Source: Pseudomonas sp. PDM05 (lineage in GTDB: Bacteria > Pseudomonadota > Gammaproteobacteria > Pseudomonadales > Pseudomonadaceae). Taken from it: DNA of 64,000 nt. The stretch covers positions 1-64,000 of the forward strand of contig NZ_JACVAC010000003.1 of the NCBI RefSeq assembly GCF_014851685.1, in the 5' to 3' direction. Shown here one piece after another: positions 52,328-60,156 of this stretch (position 1 is the first letter of the stretch; every line of letters starts with the position of its first letter). The translations under genes and the position numbers were made by a program. Below the pieces are notes generated by a model. It was not told the origin of the DNA and did no database searches. It was given only the letters and a program-made list of their open reading frames with translations.

Positions 52328-53722
52328 TTAAACAGCGAAGATCTTGCCAGGGTTCATGATCCCGTTCGGGTCGAACACCGCTTTGACGGCTTTCATGTAT
52401 TCGATCTCGACTGGCGAACGGCTGTAGGTCAGGTAATCGCGCTTGGTCATGCCCACACCGTGTTCGGCGGAGATCGAACCGTTGTACTTCTCGACGGTTT
52501 CGAACACCCACTTGTTAACAGTGGCGCACTTGGCGAAGAACTCATCCTTGCTCAGGTTTTCCGGCTTGAGGATGTTCAGGTGCAGGTTGCCGTCGCCGAT
52601 GTGGCCGAACCAGACGATTTCGAAGTCCGGGTAGTGTTCGCCGACGATCGCGTCGATTTCCTTCAAGAACGCCGGCACTTTCGACACGGTTACCGAGATG
52701 TCGTTCTTGTACGGAGTCCAGTGGGAAATGGTCTCGGAGATGTACTCGCGCAGTTTCCACAGGTTGTGCAGTTGGGTTTCGCTCTGGCTCATCACGCCGT
52801 CCAGCACCCAGCCCTGCTCCACGCAGTGTTCGAAGGTTTCCAGCGCGTGGTTGGCAACTTCTTCGGTGGTCGCTTCGAATTCCAGCAGTGCGTAGAACGG
52901 GCACTCGGTTTCGAACGGTGCCGGCACGTCGCCACGGCCGAGGACTTTGGCCAGGGCCTTGTCGGAGAAGAACTCAAAGGCTGTCAGGTCGAGCTTGCTT
53001 TGGAACGCGTGCAGCACCGGCATGATCGAGTCGAAATCAGTCGTGCCCAACACCATGGCGGTGAGGTTTTTCGGCGCACGGTCCAGGCGCATGGTGGCTT
53101 CGACCACAAAGCCCAACGTACCTTCGGCGCCGATGAACAGCTGGCGCATGTCGTAGCCGGTGGCGTTCTTGATCAGATCGCGGTTCAGCTCCAGTACGTC
53201 GCCCTTGCCGGTGACGACCTTCATGCCGGCCACCCAGTTGCGGGTCATGCCGTAGCGAATCACCTTGATCCCGCCGGCATTGGTGCCGATATTGCCGCCA
53301 ATCTGGCTGGAACCGGAGGATGCGAAGTCCACCGGGTAGTACAGGCCGTTTTCTTCGGCAACGTTCTGCAGTTGCTTGGTGACCACGCCCGGCTGGCACA
53401 CGGCGGTGCGGTCGGTGAGGTTCACGTCGAGGATCTGGTTCATATAGTCGAAGGACACGACCACTTCACCATTCGCCGCCACGGCAGCGGCCGACAGGCC
53501 GGTACGACCACCGGATGGCACCAGCGCGACCTTATGGTTATTGGCCCAACGCACGATGGCCTGGACCTGCTCGATGGTCTTGGGGAAGACGATGGCGGTC
53601 GGCGCGGGTGCGAAGTGCTTGGTCCAATCCTTGCCGTAAGCCTCCAGGGAGTCTGCATCGGTCAGCACTTTGCCAGGCTCAACCAGGGTCTTTAGCTCAT
53701 CAATCAGGGCAGGATGGGTCAT
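52328..53722 (-). CDS. D-2-hydroxyglutarate dehydrogenase (FAD-linked)
   Basis: Oxidises D-2-hydroxyglutarate to 2-oxoglutarate, using FAD and passing electrons to the respiratory chain. The 464 residues (from the ATG at 53722) carry the FAD-binding VPSGGRTGLSAAAV near residue 60 and the C-terminal metal-site residues GHIGDGNLHLN and EHGVGMTKR of the GlcD/LDH-D family. Two further in-frame ATGs at 53752 and 53746 are possible. The gene is divergent from serA. In P. stutzeri an adjacent pair of this type was shown to let SerA run by removing its by-product. GlcD-like glycolate oxidase is the alternative reading. Confidence 0.88.
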   Translation of the reverse strand: MTHPALIDELKTLVEPGKVLTDADSLEAYGKDWTKHFAPAPTAIVFPKTIEQVQAIVRWANNHKVALVPSGGRTGLSAAAVAANGEVVVSFDYMNQILDVNLTDRTAVCQPGVVTKQLQNVAEENGLYYPVDFASSGSSQIGGNIGTNAGGIKVIRYGMTRNWVAGMKVVTGKGDVLELNRDLIKNATGYDMRQLFIGAEGTLGFVVEATMRLDRAPKNLTAMVLGTTDFDSIMPVLHAFQSKLDLTAFEFFSDKALAKVLGRGDVPAPFETECPFYALLEFEATTEEVANHALETFEHCVEQGWVLDGVMSQSETQLHNLWKLREYISETISHWTPYKNDISVTVSKVPAFLKEIDAIVGEHYPDFEIVWFGHIGDGNLHLNILKPENLSKDEFFAKCATVNKWVFETVEKYNGSISAEHGVGMTKRDYLTYSRSPVEIEYMKAVKAVFDPNGIMNPGKIFAV

Positions 53723-53796
53723 CGACAGAACTCTCGAACAATTCATGGTCATCCTGAGAACGCTTCACGTCGCAGGAATGAGTGTTTGCGGGGCGC

Positions 53797-53810
53797 GTAT
53801 GCTAGCATAC
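53797..53810. promoter_or_regulatory. Perfect palindrome / symmetric -10 in the serA-dehydrogenase intergenic region
   Basis: GTATGCTAGCATAC is an exact 14-base palindrome in the gap between the divergent starts at 53722 and 53927. Each half reads TATGCT on one strand, so it can act as a -10 box in both directions. On the minus strand TTGGGC (53833-53828) lies 18 bases before the -10; a matching -35 on the plus side is not clear. It may equally be a repressor site. Confidence 0.5.
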
Positions 53811-53926
53811 CGCCCCCGCAGGACAGAGCCCAAGGGCGTTTCTGCGGTGACGGCTTTCCTGCCGTCCGGGTCAGCTTAAGCGATCCGATTCCCTGCCATT
53901 TTTCTCCGGGATACAGGTTTACGCAG

Positions 53927-55156
53927 ATGAGCAAGACTTCTCTCGATAAGAGCAAGATCAAGTTCCTTCTTCTGGAAGGCGTCCACCCATCGGCTGTCGA
54001 CGTTCTGAAAGCCGCCGGGTACACCAGCATTGAGTACATCACCAGTTCTCTGCCGGAAGCCCAGCTCAAGGAAAAGATCGCCGACGCGCACTTCATCGGC
54101 ATTCGCTCCCGCACTCAGCTGACCGAAGAAATCTTCGATCACGCCAAGAAACTCGTGGCGGTCGGCTGTTTCTGCATCGGCACCAACCAGGTCGACCTCA
54201 ACGCAGCTCGCGAGCGCGGCATCGCGGTGTTCAACGCACCGTACTCCAACACCCGTTCCGTGGCGGAGCTGGTGCTGGCCGAAGCGATCCTGCTGTTGCG
54301 CGGCATTCCTGAGAAGAACGCTTCCTGCCACCGTGGCGGCTGGATCAAAAGCGCAGCCAACTCCTTCGAAATCCGCGGCAAGAAGCTGGGCATCATCGGT
54401 TACGGCTCGATCGGTACTCAACTGTCGGTCCTGGCCGAAGGCCTGGGCATGCAGGTGTTCTTCTACGACACCCTGACCAAGCTGCCATTGGGCAACGCGA
54501 CCCAAGTGGCCAGCCTGACCGAACTGCTGGGCATGTCCGACATCGTGACCCTGCACGTTCCGGAAACCGCTGAGACCCAGTGGATGATCGGCGAGAAGGA
54601 AATCCGCGCCATCAAGAAAGGCGGCATCCTGATCAACGCTGCACGCGGCACCGTGGTCGAGCTGGACGCCCTGGCCGACGCGATCAAGGACAAGCACCTG
54701 ATCGGCGCCGCCATCGACGTGTTCCCGGTGGAGCCACGCTCCAACGACGACATCTTCGAAAGCCCGCTGCGCGGCCTGGACAACGTGATCCTGACCCCGC
54801 ACATCGGCGGTTCCACTGCCGAAGCCCAAGCCAACATCGGCCTGGAAGTGTCGGAGAAGCTGGTCAAGTACAGCGACAACGGTACATCGGTATCCTCGGT
54901 GAACTTCCCGGAAGTGGCCCTGCCGGCTCACCCTGGCAAGCACCGTCTGCTGCACATCCACCAGAACATCCCTGGCGTGATGATGGAGATCAACAAGGTC
55001 TTCGCGGAAAACGGCATCAACATCTCCGGTCAGTTCCTGCAGACCAACGAAAAGGTCGGCTACGTGGTGATCGACGTCGACGCCGAGTACTCGGACCTGG
55101 CGCAAGAGAAACTGCAGCACATTAATGGGACCATCCGAAGCCGAGTGCTTTTCTAA
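53927..55156 (+). CDS. serA: D-3-phosphoglycerate dehydrogenase
   Basis: First step of serine synthesis: 3-phosphoglycerate to 3-phosphohydroxypyruvate with NAD+; the E. coli-type enzyme also reduces 2-oxoglutarate to D-2-hydroxyglutarate. The 409 residues have the dinucleotide loop GIIGYGSIGTQL, catalytic Arg in NAARGTVV, Glu and His in TPHIGGSTAEA, and a C-terminal ACT domain (about 335-409) for serine feedback. The ATG at 53927 gives the standard length. Divergent from the D-2-hydroxyglutarate dehydrogenase. Ends before a palindromic repeat and terminator. Confidence 0.96.
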   Translation: MSKTSLDKSKIKFLLLEGVHPSAVDVLKAAGYTSIEYITSSLPEAQLKEKIADAHFIGIRSRTQLTEEIFDHAKKLVAVGCFCIGTNQVDLNAARERGIAVFNAPYSNTRSVAELVLAEAILLLRGIPEKNASCHRGGWIKSAANSFEIRGKKLGIIGYGSIGTQLSVLAEGLGMQVFFYDTLTKLPLGNATQVASLTELLGMSDIVTLHVPETAETQWMIGEKEIRAIKKGGILINAARGTVVELDALADAIKDKHLIGAAIDVFPVEPRSNDDIFESPLRGLDNVILTPHIGGSTAEAQANIGLEVSEKLVKYSDNGTSVSSVNFPEVALPAHPGKHRLLHIHQNIPGVMMEINKVFAENGINISGQFLQTNEKVGYVVIDVDAEYSDLAQEKLQHINGTIRSRVLF

Positions 55157-55173
55157 AGCGGTGGTCGTGGTCG

Positions 55174-55244
55174 GCTACAAGCTACAAGTTTTAAGCGGCA
55201 AGCTAAAAGCTGTTCCTTGCAGCTTATAGCTTGAAGCTTGCAGC
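55174..55244. repeat. AAGCT-rich palindromic repeat
   Basis: The run carries GCTACAAGCTACAAG, GGCAAGCTAAAAGCTG, CAGCTTATAGCTTGAAGCTTGC; the last two parts are nearly complementary, forming a long imperfect hairpin. Simple AAGCT-type palindromic repeats are scattered through Pseudomonas genomes downstream of genes. It directly precedes the terminator at 55248. Confidence 0.65.
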
Positions 55245-55247
55245 AAT

Positions 55248-55286
55248 AAAAAAACGGGAACCCCGCCAGGGGCTCCCGTTTTTTTA
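55248..55286. terminator. Bidirectional terminator between serA and the DUF4399 gene
   Basis: ACGGGAACCCC - GCCA - GGGGCTCCCGT stem with a run of A on the left and seven T on the right. The last bases overlap the stop codon of the convergent DUF4399 gene (stop 55284-55286). Works for both transcripts. Confidence 0.88.
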
Positions 55287-55724
55287 TTTCACATTAACCG
55301 TGATCACTTTCGAGGCTACAGTGGGCTCGAACTGGCGGTGTACGTTGTCGCCGGCCACCAGTTGCAGCGTGTGTTTGCCCGGGGTCAGGGTCAGTTCGGT
55401 TTCGGTTTGTGCCTTGCCGAAGTGGATCGAGGTGGCATCGGCTGGAATGGCTTCGTCGGCTTTGAGCGACTGCACGTCCCGGTCGACCAACAGGTGATGG
55501 TGGCCGGCGCCTTGCACTTGCTTGTCGATCGGCTCCAGGTCCAGGCCCTTGACGCCGAATTTGACGGTGAAGGTCTTGTCGACCGTCGCGCCGTCTTTGG
55601 GCGAGACGATAAACACCTCGGCACCCTTCGGTGCAGGGGTACGAGGCACATCGGCGGCATTGGCCAACATCGAGGCACCCAGCAACAGGCTGGCAATCGT
55701 TGCACGGGACAAAAGGGCTTTCAT
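55284..55724 (-). CDS. DUF4399 periplasmic protein
   Basis: A 146-residue exported protein. The signal peptide ends ASMLANAA; the mature domain (about 25-146) is a beta-sandwich-like sequence with VFIVSPKDGATV and the central GAGHHHLLVD, and ends ...SKVITVNVK. The His-rich GHHHLL is the conserved core of the family, with possible metal binding. The longer frame to 55835 is a start overprediction; the ATG at 55724 has GGAGAAGCG upstream. Function unknown. Confidence 0.85.
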   Translation of the reverse strand: MKALLSRATIASLLLGASMLANAADVPRTPAPKGAEVFIVSPKDGATVDKTFTVKFGVKGLDLEPIDKQVQGAGHHHLLVDRDVQSLKADEAIPADATSIHFGKAQTETELTLTPGKHTLQLVAGDNVHRQFEPTVASKVITVNVK

Positions 55725-55859
55725 TCGCTTCTCCAGTTTTTCCAGGAAATCTGTAGGGTTATGACAACTTCGCGACAAATTGCTGTCCAAGGCACTCAAC
55801 ACCATAGCAAAGCGATGCTGAACGGCGCCTCGCACATAAAAAATTCTCTAGGAGTGACC

Positions 55860-56351
55860 ATGCGCTTTTCGCCTGGCCTGTTACTTTTGCTGCCCCTCAT
55901 GAGCCCCTTGGCTCACGCCGAACTGGTCGATGATGTGTTTGACCGTGGCGAACTGCGCATCGCCCTTGAAGCCAACACCCCGCCGTTCAACTTCAAGGAA
56001 GGCGACAAACTCACCGGTTTTGAAGTGGAACTCGGCGAACAACTGGCCAAGGAGATGGACGTGCGCCCTTCGTTTATCACCACCGACGACGCCGATTTAC
56101 TGCCAGGCGTGGAAACCGGCAAGTACGACGTGGCCATCAACCATATCGCTATGACTGCCGCCTTGCAGGATCGGTTCGATTTCAGTGAGGCGTATCGCGA
56201 GAAGCCTGAGCTGGCGATCCCGTTCCAGAAGGGCAACCCGGCGTTCAAGGCAAGTTTGGATGGCGCGTTGCAGCGGGTGAAGGCGGATGGGCGGTTGAAA
56301 GCGTTGGCGCAGAAGTGGCTGGAGAACGAGCCCGCCCCCAAAGCCGAGTGA
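55860..56351 (+). CDS. Miniature amino-acid-type solute-binding protein lacking lobe 2
   Basis: Exported 163-residue protein: signal peptide ending SPLAHA, then a normal binding-protein opening DDVFDRGELRIALEANTPPF...TGFEVELGEQLAKEM and DVAINHIAMTAALQDRFDFSEAYR. Regular family members have about 230-260 residues; here, after the SEAYR of lobe 1, the roughly 90-residue lobe 2 is absent, and the chain goes straight to the final IPFQKGNPAFKASLDGALQRVKADGRLKALAQKWL, which packs back on lobe 1. The in-frame join preserves lobe 1 only. ATG at 55860 has AGGAG upstream. No permease or ATPase follows. A functional truncated form or a decayed gene are both possible. Confidence 0.8.
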   Translation: MRFSPGLLLLLPLMSPLAHAELVDDVFDRGELRIALEANTPPFNFKEGDKLTGFEVELGEQLAKEMDVRPSFITTDDADLLPGVETGKYDVAINHIAMTAALQDRFDFSEAYREKPELAIPFQKGNPAFKASLDGALQRVKADGRLKALAQKWLENEPAPKAE

Positions 56352-56359
56352 TTTTTAAA

Positions 56360-56387
56360 TGTGGGAGCTGGCTTGCCTGCTCCCACA
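56360..56387. repeat. Truncated REPIN
   Basis: TGTGGGAGCTGGCTTGCCTG is directly followed by CTCCCACA, so the right arm has lost its inner half. It lies between the miniature binding protein and the DUF523 gene. Confidence 0.75.
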
Positions 56388-56392
56388 TTGAA

Positions 56393-56887
56393 CTACACAT
56401 TTTCTGAGAGATGGGCCAAGGCCACCGCCGCCTCGGGCAGCTCCAGCTCACTGAATACCTGCACCCCATGCTGTCTGAGCAGCGCTGTCGTCACGCCTTC
56501 TCCGCTGACTTTCACGCCACTAAACGTACCGTCATACGTCAGCAAATTCCCACAAGACGGGCTATTGGCCTTGAGCACGGCGATACGAATGCCATGCCGC
56601 TGCACCAACGCCAACGCCTGGCGAGCACCGTCGAGGAAGGCTTCGCTGAAATCTTCACCCTCGGCCGTCAGCACCTGCGCACGTCCTTCCCACACATCCA
56701 CGCCCTGACCACCGGGAATCTCTGCGGGCGGGCGCGGCGTCGGCAAGCCACCGGAGACTTCCGGGCAGATCGCCACCACCCGCCCTTCGGCCTGCCACGC
56801 CGCCAATTGATCGAACGGCCCACTGGCGCCACCGTCGTAGCGCACCTTGTGCCCGAGCAAACAGCGGCTGATCAGAATCTTTTCCAT
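56393..56887 (-). CDS. DUF523-family protein
   Basis: A 164-residue protein that starts MEKILISRCLLGHKVRYDGG, the DUF523 signature with its conserved cysteine at residue 9, and continues with ICPEVSGGLPTPRPPAEI and LKANSPSCG. Conserved Cys residues suggest a metal or sulfur site. The upstream 2-oxoglutarate oxygenase gene ends two bases before its start, so both are probably one operon. No function established. Confidence 0.82.
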   Translation of the reverse strand: MEKILISRCLLGHKVRYDGGASGPFDQLAAWQAEGRVVAICPEVSGGLPTPRPPAEIPGGQGVDVWEGRAQVLTAEGEDFSEAFLDGARQALALVQRHGIRIAVLKANSPSCGNLLTYDGTFSGVKVSGEGVTTALLRQHGVQVFSELELPEAAVALAHLSENV

Positions 56888-56889
56888 GC

Positions 56890-57513
56890 TTAAAACGGCT
56901 CGTTGCCGCGCCGGCGAAACCAGCCGGTCAAGGACAGGCGCTCGCGCGTGGCGGGCAGCACTTCATGGGGCACTTCGCCAGACAGGAACACCACCAGGCT
57001 CCCTCCCGCTGGGTCCACGTCGTATTCGACACCGTCCTTGAGGTACATGCGCAACTGGCCGCCCTGCTCGGACAGCCAGGCCTCGTTCAAGTAGATCACC
57101 GCCGAGACCGTGCGCCGGTCATCGTCGCGAAAGCGGTCGAGGTGCTTGAGGTAAAACGCCCCTGGCGGGTACATCGCGAAGTGGCTTTCGAAGTCTTCCA
57201 GGCCAAGGAACAGGCTGCGGTTCATCGCCAGACGCAGGCTGTCCATCAACGCCATGTAGGTATCGCAGACGGGCGAGTCACCCTCCTCCAGCCACTGGAT
57301 ATGGTCACCACGGATACCCTCACGGACCTCCTGGGTCGGACCACGTCCTACAGCCGCCGGTGCCAATTCACCTTCAGCCGCACGTTTACGGCACTCAGCC
57401 GCCAGTTCCAGGGTCAGAGCCTGGGGCACGAAGCCGTCCTGCCGCGACCAGCCCTTTTCAGCCAGGTCGTCGACAATACGTTGCAACAGCGGGTGATCGA
57501 GGGGTATTTGCAT
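56890..57513 (-). CDS. 2-oxoglutarate / Fe(II) oxygenase, prolyl-hydroxylase type
   Basis: Non-haem iron oxygenase of 207 residues. Iron ligands are the HLD motif (in FYLKHLDRFRDDD) and the later His in GEVPHEV; the 2-oxoglutarate-binding Arg is in ATRERLSLTGWFRR. The pattern fits the P4Hc / prolyl-4-hydroxylase-like group. I choose the ATG at 57513 (MQIPLDHPLL); ATGs at 57522 and 57531 are also possible. Two bases before the DUF523 start. Candidate substrates are a protein residue or a small metabolite; nothing decides between them. Confidence 0.83.
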   Translation of the reverse strand: MQIPLDHPLLQRIVDDLAEKGWSRQDGFVPQALTLELAAECRKRAAEGELAPAAVGRGPTQEVREGIRGDHIQWLEEGDSPVCDTYMALMDSLRLAMNRSLFLGLEDFESHFAMYPPGAFYLKHLDRFRDDDRRTVSAVIYLNEAWLSEQGGQLRMYLKDGVEYDVDPAGGSLVVFLSGEVPHEVLPATRERLSLTGWFRRRGNEPF

Positions 57514-57654
57514 GGCGCGCATAGTATCCATACGCCTGTGAATCCGACAGAGCCGCCGAGCATCTGAATACACTTTAGTCAGGCGACTGATAGGACTTCT
57601 CGACAAATCCTACGCCCGACACGGACAATAGTGGCCGACTGACAGGAGTCCCTA

Positions 57655-58407
57655 ATGCGTCGTTTGTTTTTATCCTTGCTGATGTTCTGCGTAATGCCCG
57701 CCTGGGCAGACGGCCATGACCAGTTGTACAAGGTCGCCGGCTGGGCCGAACAACGTGCGCATTTCAATGACGCCCTCAGTGCCGCCCAGCAACGCTACCG
57801 CAACAGCCTGCCGCCGGCGGTTTACCAAGCGCTGGTAGACAACAGCAATAAACGCTTCGCCGCCCAGGCCATGGACCAGCGTGCCGAGGCGCAGTTGCGC
57901 AAGAATTTGGCGGACCCGGCACCCGCGCTGGCGTTCTTCCAGTCGCCCTTGGGCCGCAAAATCGTGGCCGCCGAGTTGCTGGCCACGCGCCGCGACCAGT
58001 TGGCGAAAAATGCCCAGGGCTTGCCGAAAATCGAAGCCGACGCCACTCGCAGCCTGATCATCGGTCACCTGGCGCAAGCACTGCCCGCCCGTGAAGCGGG
58101 CGCGGAAGTCAGCCTGGCGATTGCCGGGGTGGCTGCCGACAGCTTGAGCCAGATGATTCCCGGCCTGCTTGGCGGTGGCCAGGCCCAGGGCATGTTGAAT
58201 GGGCAGCGCGAACGGCTGATGCAGCAGATTGGCAATGATCTGAACAATACGTTGCTGTACGTCTATCGGGATTTGTCCGACCCGGAGCTGGAAGAATTCG
58301 CCACGTTTGCCGAATCACCAGAGGGTAAGGCGTATTACCAGGCGGCGCTGGCGGCGATTCGCGCAGGGCTTGCTGTGGGCCAAAGCACTTCAAGCCTGAC
58401 GCAGTAA
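57655..58407 (+). CDS. DUF2059-family exported protein
   Basis: A 250-residue protein with a signal peptide ending MPAWADG. It contains two helical repeats, each with a phrase such as FQSPLGRKIVAAEL and FAESPEGKAYYQAAL, typical of the DUF2059 family, in which the motif 'F-x-S-P-x-G' recurs. Function unknown. The ATG at 57655 has CAGGAG upstream. It stands alone between the 2-oxoglutarate oxygenase and a REPIN. Confidence 0.82.
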   Translation: MRRLFLSLLMFCVMPAWADGHDQLYKVAGWAEQRAHFNDALSAAQQRYRNSLPPAVYQALVDNSNKRFAAQAMDQRAEAQLRKNLADPAPALAFFQSPLGRKIVAAELLATRRDQLAKNAQGLPKIEADATRSLIIGHLAQALPAREAGAEVSLAIAGVAADSLSQMIPGLLGGGQAQGMLNGQRERLMQQIGNDLNNTLLYVYRDLSDPELEEFATFAESPEGKAYYQAALAAIRAGLAVGQSTSSLTQ

Positions 58408-58426
58408 TCAGTGTGGAATGGGCTTA

Positions 58427-58515
58427 TGTGGGAGCGGGCTTGCTCGCGAATGCGGCGGCTCAGTCAAAACATCTGTGACTGACACACCGTATTCGCGAGC
58501 AAGCCCGCTCCCACA
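58427..58515. repeat. REPIN (inverted REP pair)
   Basis: TGTGGGAGCGGGCTTGCTCGCGAA faces TTCGCGAGCAAGCCCGCTCCCACA, between the convergent DUF2059 and hydrolase genes. The loop holds CAGTCAAAACATCTGTGACTG, itself nearly symmetric. Confidence 0.92.
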
Positions 58516-58527
58516 TTTTGAACGGTG

Positions 58528-59451
58528 TTACTTCAGTTGGTCCGTGAGGAAACTGAAGTACTCCTGGCGAATCTCCGCAATCTCATTCGCCAAGTGATGC
58601 CTGCCCCGCGCCAGCATCAATATCTCCGGCTGATCGAACTTGCCCCGCAGCACCTGCAAATTGTGCCGCCAGTCCACCGTCATATCTTCCTCGCCCTGCA
58701 CAATCACCGGCCGTCGCGAGCTACGCGGGGCGGCTTCGATGCGCTTGATCCAGCGGGCCAACGCACCCACCCACGCTGTCGGCAGTTGCCGTGGTTGCAG
58801 CGGGTCGGCTTCGAGGAACGGCTTGAACGCGGGGTCGTTGGTGTTATCGCTGAACCGCCGCGCAATGCCTTTGACGAACGGCCGCAGCAGGTAATAACTG
58901 ACCTGCGACCAGCCCCACGAACGCGGTCGCACCAATGGCGACAACAGGAACGTCTTACCCTGGGCCGGGCTGTCGGCGCCATGGTTGAGCAAGTGATCCA
59001 CCACCACCGCACCGCCGGTGCTTTGCCCGAACAGGTGCCACGGCTGCGGCAATTGCAGCGTCAGGGCCTCGGCAAATAGCGCCTGCAGCACCTGCTGGTA
59101 CACCGCAAAATCATCAATGCTCGCCCGCTCGCCGCTGGACAGGCCGTGGCCCGGCAAATCGCAGGCAATCACCACAAAGCCCTGCTCCAATGCCCACTTC
59201 ACCACGTGGCGATACAGCCCCATGTGGTCGTAGAAGCCGTGATACATGAACATCGTCGCCACAGGCTGGGCTGGCCACCACACTTGCGCAACAACCTCGA
59301 ACCCGGCCACCTCGAAACGCCCCAGGCGACTGACGGCCTGATCAAGCCCGTAGAAACGCTGGTAGACCCGCGCCTCGGCGCTGAGCGGTTGCGCGTCCAC
59401 CAGGGGCCGCAAGCTTTCGCGCAGATGATCGGGGTCAAAGGTGACGGGCAT
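58528..59451 (-). CDS. Alpha/beta hydrolase, lysophospholipase-like
   Basis: Serine hydrolase of 307 residues. Core motifs are MFMYHGFYDHMGLYRHVVKW (oxyanion region), CDLPGHGLSSGER, the nucleophile elbow FGQSTGG, then QGEEDMTVDW with the acid and GRHHLANE with the catalytic His: the monoacylglycerol-lipase / lysophospholipase pattern. The ATG at 59451 with GGAAGCC upstream is preferred to an extension reaching 59517. Divergent from the DUF6436 gene. The lipid substrate is inferred. Confidence 0.85.
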   Translation of the reverse strand: MPVTFDPDHLRESLRPLVDAQPLSAEARVYQRFYGLDQAVSRLGRFEVAGFEVVAQVWWPAQPVATMFMYHGFYDHMGLYRHVVKWALEQGFVVIACDLPGHGLSSGERASIDDFAVYQQVLQALFAEALTLQLPQPWHLFGQSTGGAVVVDHLLNHGADSPAQGKTFLLSPLVRPRSWGWSQVSYYLLRPFVKGIARRFSDNTNDPAFKPFLEADPLQPRQLPTAWVGALARWIKRIEAAPRSSRRPVIVQGEEDMTVDWRHNLQVLRGKFDQPEILMLARGRHHLANEIAEIRQEYFSFLTDQLK

Positions 59452-59550
59452 AAAGGCTTCCAGACTGGCGGCGCAGATGAATATCGAGCTGCGATATTCA
59501 TCTGTCAGGACAAGCATGGCAAGCTACGCGACCTTCGAGGATACATCTGA

Positions 59551-60126
59551 ATGCGACCGTCCTACCGTTCCGCCCTGTTCGCCAGCCTGCTCCTGGTCAT
59601 CTGCGCCGGTGTGCTGTGGGCGGCGTATGACTGGTTCCAGGGCCGCTATCTGCGCGCTTTCAGCGAACACACGGCGGTGTTTTCCGGCGATCCGTTGACA
59701 CTGCCTGCCGACCTCGCCGGCCCCGGCCCGATCCGCCTGGTGCATTTCTGGGACCCGGCATGCCCGTGCAACGTCGGCAACCAGCAACACCTGGGCGAGC
59801 TGATCGAGCGCTACGCGCCCCAGGGCGTCGAGTTCTACGCCCTGCAAAAACCCGGCAGCCACGGCCAACTACCGGAAAACCTGCGCCAGATGAAAATCCT
59901 CAACGCCCTTCCCGGCGCCGACCAGGTGCCCGCCAGCCCCGCCGTGGGCATCTGGGATCGCAGCGGCAAGCTCGCGTATTTCGGGCCCTACAGCGAAGGG
60001 CTGACGTGCAACTCCAGCAACAGTTTTATCGAGCCGATCCTCATGGCACTGCAGAGCGGACGCGAAGTGAATGCCACGCACACCCTGGCGGTGGGCTGCT
60101 ATTGTTCGTGGCCTAAGGATCAGTAG
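59551..60126 (+). CDS. DUF6436 thioredoxin-like membrane-anchored protein with CPC motif
   Basis: A 191-residue protein with an N-terminal membrane helix (about 8-25) and a thioredoxin-like domain in the periplasm. At the active site, WDPACPCN gives Cys71-Pro72-Cys73, i.e. a CxC instead of CxxC motif. More cysteines follow at the C-terminus, in CNSSNSF and GCYCSWP. Such a site could be a reductase, isomerase or metal-binding centre. It is followed 30 bases downstream by the acylase gene on the same strand, perhaps helping it fold. The function is unknown. Confidence 0.75.
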   Translation: MRPSYRSALFASLLLVICAGVLWAAYDWFQGRYLRAFSEHTAVFSGDPLTLPADLAGPGPIRLVHFWDPACPCNVGNQQHLGELIERYAPQGVEFYALQKPGSHGQLPENLRQMKILNALPGADQVPASPAVGIWDRSGKLAYFGPYSEGLTCNSSNSFIEPILMALQSGREVNATHTLAVGCYCSWPKDQ

Positions 60127-60156
60127 TCCGTCCCCCATTCTTGCCAAGGAAAGTTC

